A stretch of DNA of 8,009 nucleotides, taken from NCBI GenBank assembly GCA_003486945.1, contig DNFL01000400.1, positions 1-8,009 on the forward strand, given 5' to 3'. The position numbers and the translations under genes were made by a program. The notes beneath the pieces were generated by a model. It did not search any database. It saw only the letters and a list, made by a program, of their open reading frames with translations, and was not told where the DNA came from. The DNA is from Hyphomonas sp. Lineage in GTDB: Bacteria > Pseudomonadota > Alphaproteobacteria > Caulobacterales > Hyphomonadaceae. Of this stretch, positions 7,032 through 8,009 are shown piece by piece (the first letter of the stretch is position 1; each line of letters starts with the position of its first letter).

Positions 7032-8009
7032 GCCTGCCTGTCGAGTGATGGGTTCCAGTGTTTCGGCCTGACGCCCAACCCTACCGCGCGGGCCGGCAGC
7101 TGGCGCAGCGCGGGGAACCATCGCAGCAGTCGCAGGGCAAACGGTGGACGTATCCGCGTATTCGCGGTCAGGGCAGGCACCAGAACCGCATTGTGCGCCA
7201 GAACCTGCGCAGATTGCGTCATGCGTGAGGGCCAGGCGCGGCGTTTCTGTACGGCCGCCAGATGTTCTGTAGTCAGACGGTTTTCCCGCAATGGAGGACC
7301 TAGGATGCGCGCTGCTGCAATTGCGTCCTGCACGGCAAGGTTCACGCCTACGCCGCCGACCGGAGACATCGCGTGCGCCGCGTCTCCGATGAACAGGAGG
7401 CCGTCCGTCCACCACGTCGTCAACCGGTTCACCTGCACGGACAGGAGTTTCACATCTTCCCAACTCCGGATGTCACCCGTAACTGCCGCCAGCTGTGGCT
7501 CCATCCGTGCGACGCGCGCCCGGAACGCTTCCAGCCCCGCCGCCCGCATCACAGCGTCTGCCCCTTTCGGAAAGGGCAAGGCGCATTGCCAGTAGTCGCC
7601 GCGATTGATCATCACGAGCAAGCCGTCGCGGCTGATGCTGCCCAGCGTTGCTGTTGCATTGCCAGCATCGCGCGGCAAGCGGAACCAGAACACATCGATC
7701 GGCGCACCAAGGTCTTTCACCGGCAGGCCGCTCTGTGCGCGCAGTTCAGATCCGCGCCCGTCCGCGCCCACCGTCAGCGCCGCGCGGATTTGTACCCGCC
7801 CGTCCGGTGTGTCCGCTTCCAGCCCTGTCACCCGGCCTGCATCCTCCGTGTACTGCACAGCGTACGCAGACATCATCAGATGAAATCCGGCCAAGGCCCG
7901 TCCCGCATCCGAAATATGATCCAGGAAGTCCCATTGCGGCATCATCGCCACGAATGGGGCGACCACGTCCAGATGGCGGAAATCTGCGACCGGAAACATC
8001 TCGCCTTCC
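7028..8009 (-). CDS. FAD-dependent monooxygenase/oxidoreductase, PHBH-type (5' end outside window)
   Basis: The minus-strand frame is open to the right edge (8009) and ends with TAA at 7030-7028, so the N-terminus with the GxGxxG dinucleotide-binding motif lies outside. Numbering from Met at 7999: the DG motif VGADGRGSELR (77-87), which contacts both FAD and NAD(P)H in flavoprotein hydroxylases, and the GD motif LLFIGDAAHAMSPVGGVGVNLAVQDA split over 201-226, whose Asp206 binds the FAD ribityl chain. Aromatic-ring hydroxylases of the p-hydroxybenzoate hydroxylase/UbiH superfamily share this order. The C-terminus after about 240 is Arg- and Leu-rich helix without a thioredoxin-like extension. 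The Met at 7999 is internal, since the preceding codons (EGE) continue the frame. It meets the SDR gene tail to tail. Substrate is unknown; a ubiquinone-pathway or aromatic role is only a possibility. Confidence 0.88.
   Translation of the reverse strand, partial: EGEMFPVADFRHLDVVAPFVAMMPQWDFLDHISDAGRALAGFHLMMSAYAVQYTEDAGRVTGLEADTPDGRVQIRAALTVGADGRGSELRAQSGLPVKDLGAPIDVFWFRLPRDAGNATATLGSISRDGLLVMINRGDYWQCALPFPKGADAVMRAAGLEAFRARVARMEPQLAAVTGDIRSWEDVKLLSVQVNRLTTWWTDGLLFIGDAAHAMSPVGGVGVNLAVQDAIAAARILGPPLRENRLTTEHLAAVQKRRAWPSRMTQSAQVLAHNAVLVPALTANTRIRPPFALRLLRWFPALRQLPARAVGLGVRPKHWNPSLDRQA

Noticed and set aside
6090..7463. Long minus-strand open frame (457 codons) across the SDR and monooxygenase genes
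   Set aside because: It overlaps two well-supported genes and has no recognisable motif, so it is a composition artefact.

Overview
The window is GC-rich bacterial DNA with densely packed genes. It most likely comes from an alphaproteobacterium near Caulobacterales/Hyphomonadales. The strongest evidence is a circularly permuted, two-piece transfer-messenger RNA gene, an arrangement known throughout Alphaproteobacteria, whose tag (ANDNFAEGELLAA) starts like the Caulobacter tag. The placement below class level is inference. No phage, insertion sequence, CRISPR array, rRNA or tRNA gene was seen, so this looks like ordinary chromosomal core and near-core sequence.

Layout from left to right: (1) the 3' end of a gene with an OmpA-like domain (+), followed 22 bp later by an HSL-family alpha/beta hydrolase (+). 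(2) A Dps-type mini-ferritin (-), which meets the hydrolase tail to tail with a 4-base TTAG overlap. (3) A type Ib aspartate aminotransferase (-), 98 bp upstream of dps on the same strand; the gap holds nested inverted repeats over a plausible dps promoter. (4) A divergent intergenic region, then a small two-helix membrane protein (+), then uvrC (+). (5) A 468-bp stretch without protein genes that contains ssrA: promoter, acceptor piece ending in CCA, a 30-nt spacer hairpin, and the coding piece with the tag frame. (6) A short-chain dehydrogenase (+) with an apparent Tat signal peptide and a 20-bp palindrome in its probable promoter. (7) The 3' two-thirds or more of an FAD-dependent monooxygenase (-), running off the right edge and again overlapping its convergent neighbour by TTAG.

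Functionally, the window mixes stress and quality-control genes (dps for iron and oxidative protection, uvrC for nucleotide excision repair, ssrA for ribosome rescue) with metabolic enzymes (aminotransferase, esterase, SDR, FAD monooxygenase). No single pathway links them. The points most worth following up are the permuted tmRNA with its non-canonical T loop, the apparently exported SDR, and the palindromes in front of dps and the SDR gene. I see no previously undescribed multi-gene system here.
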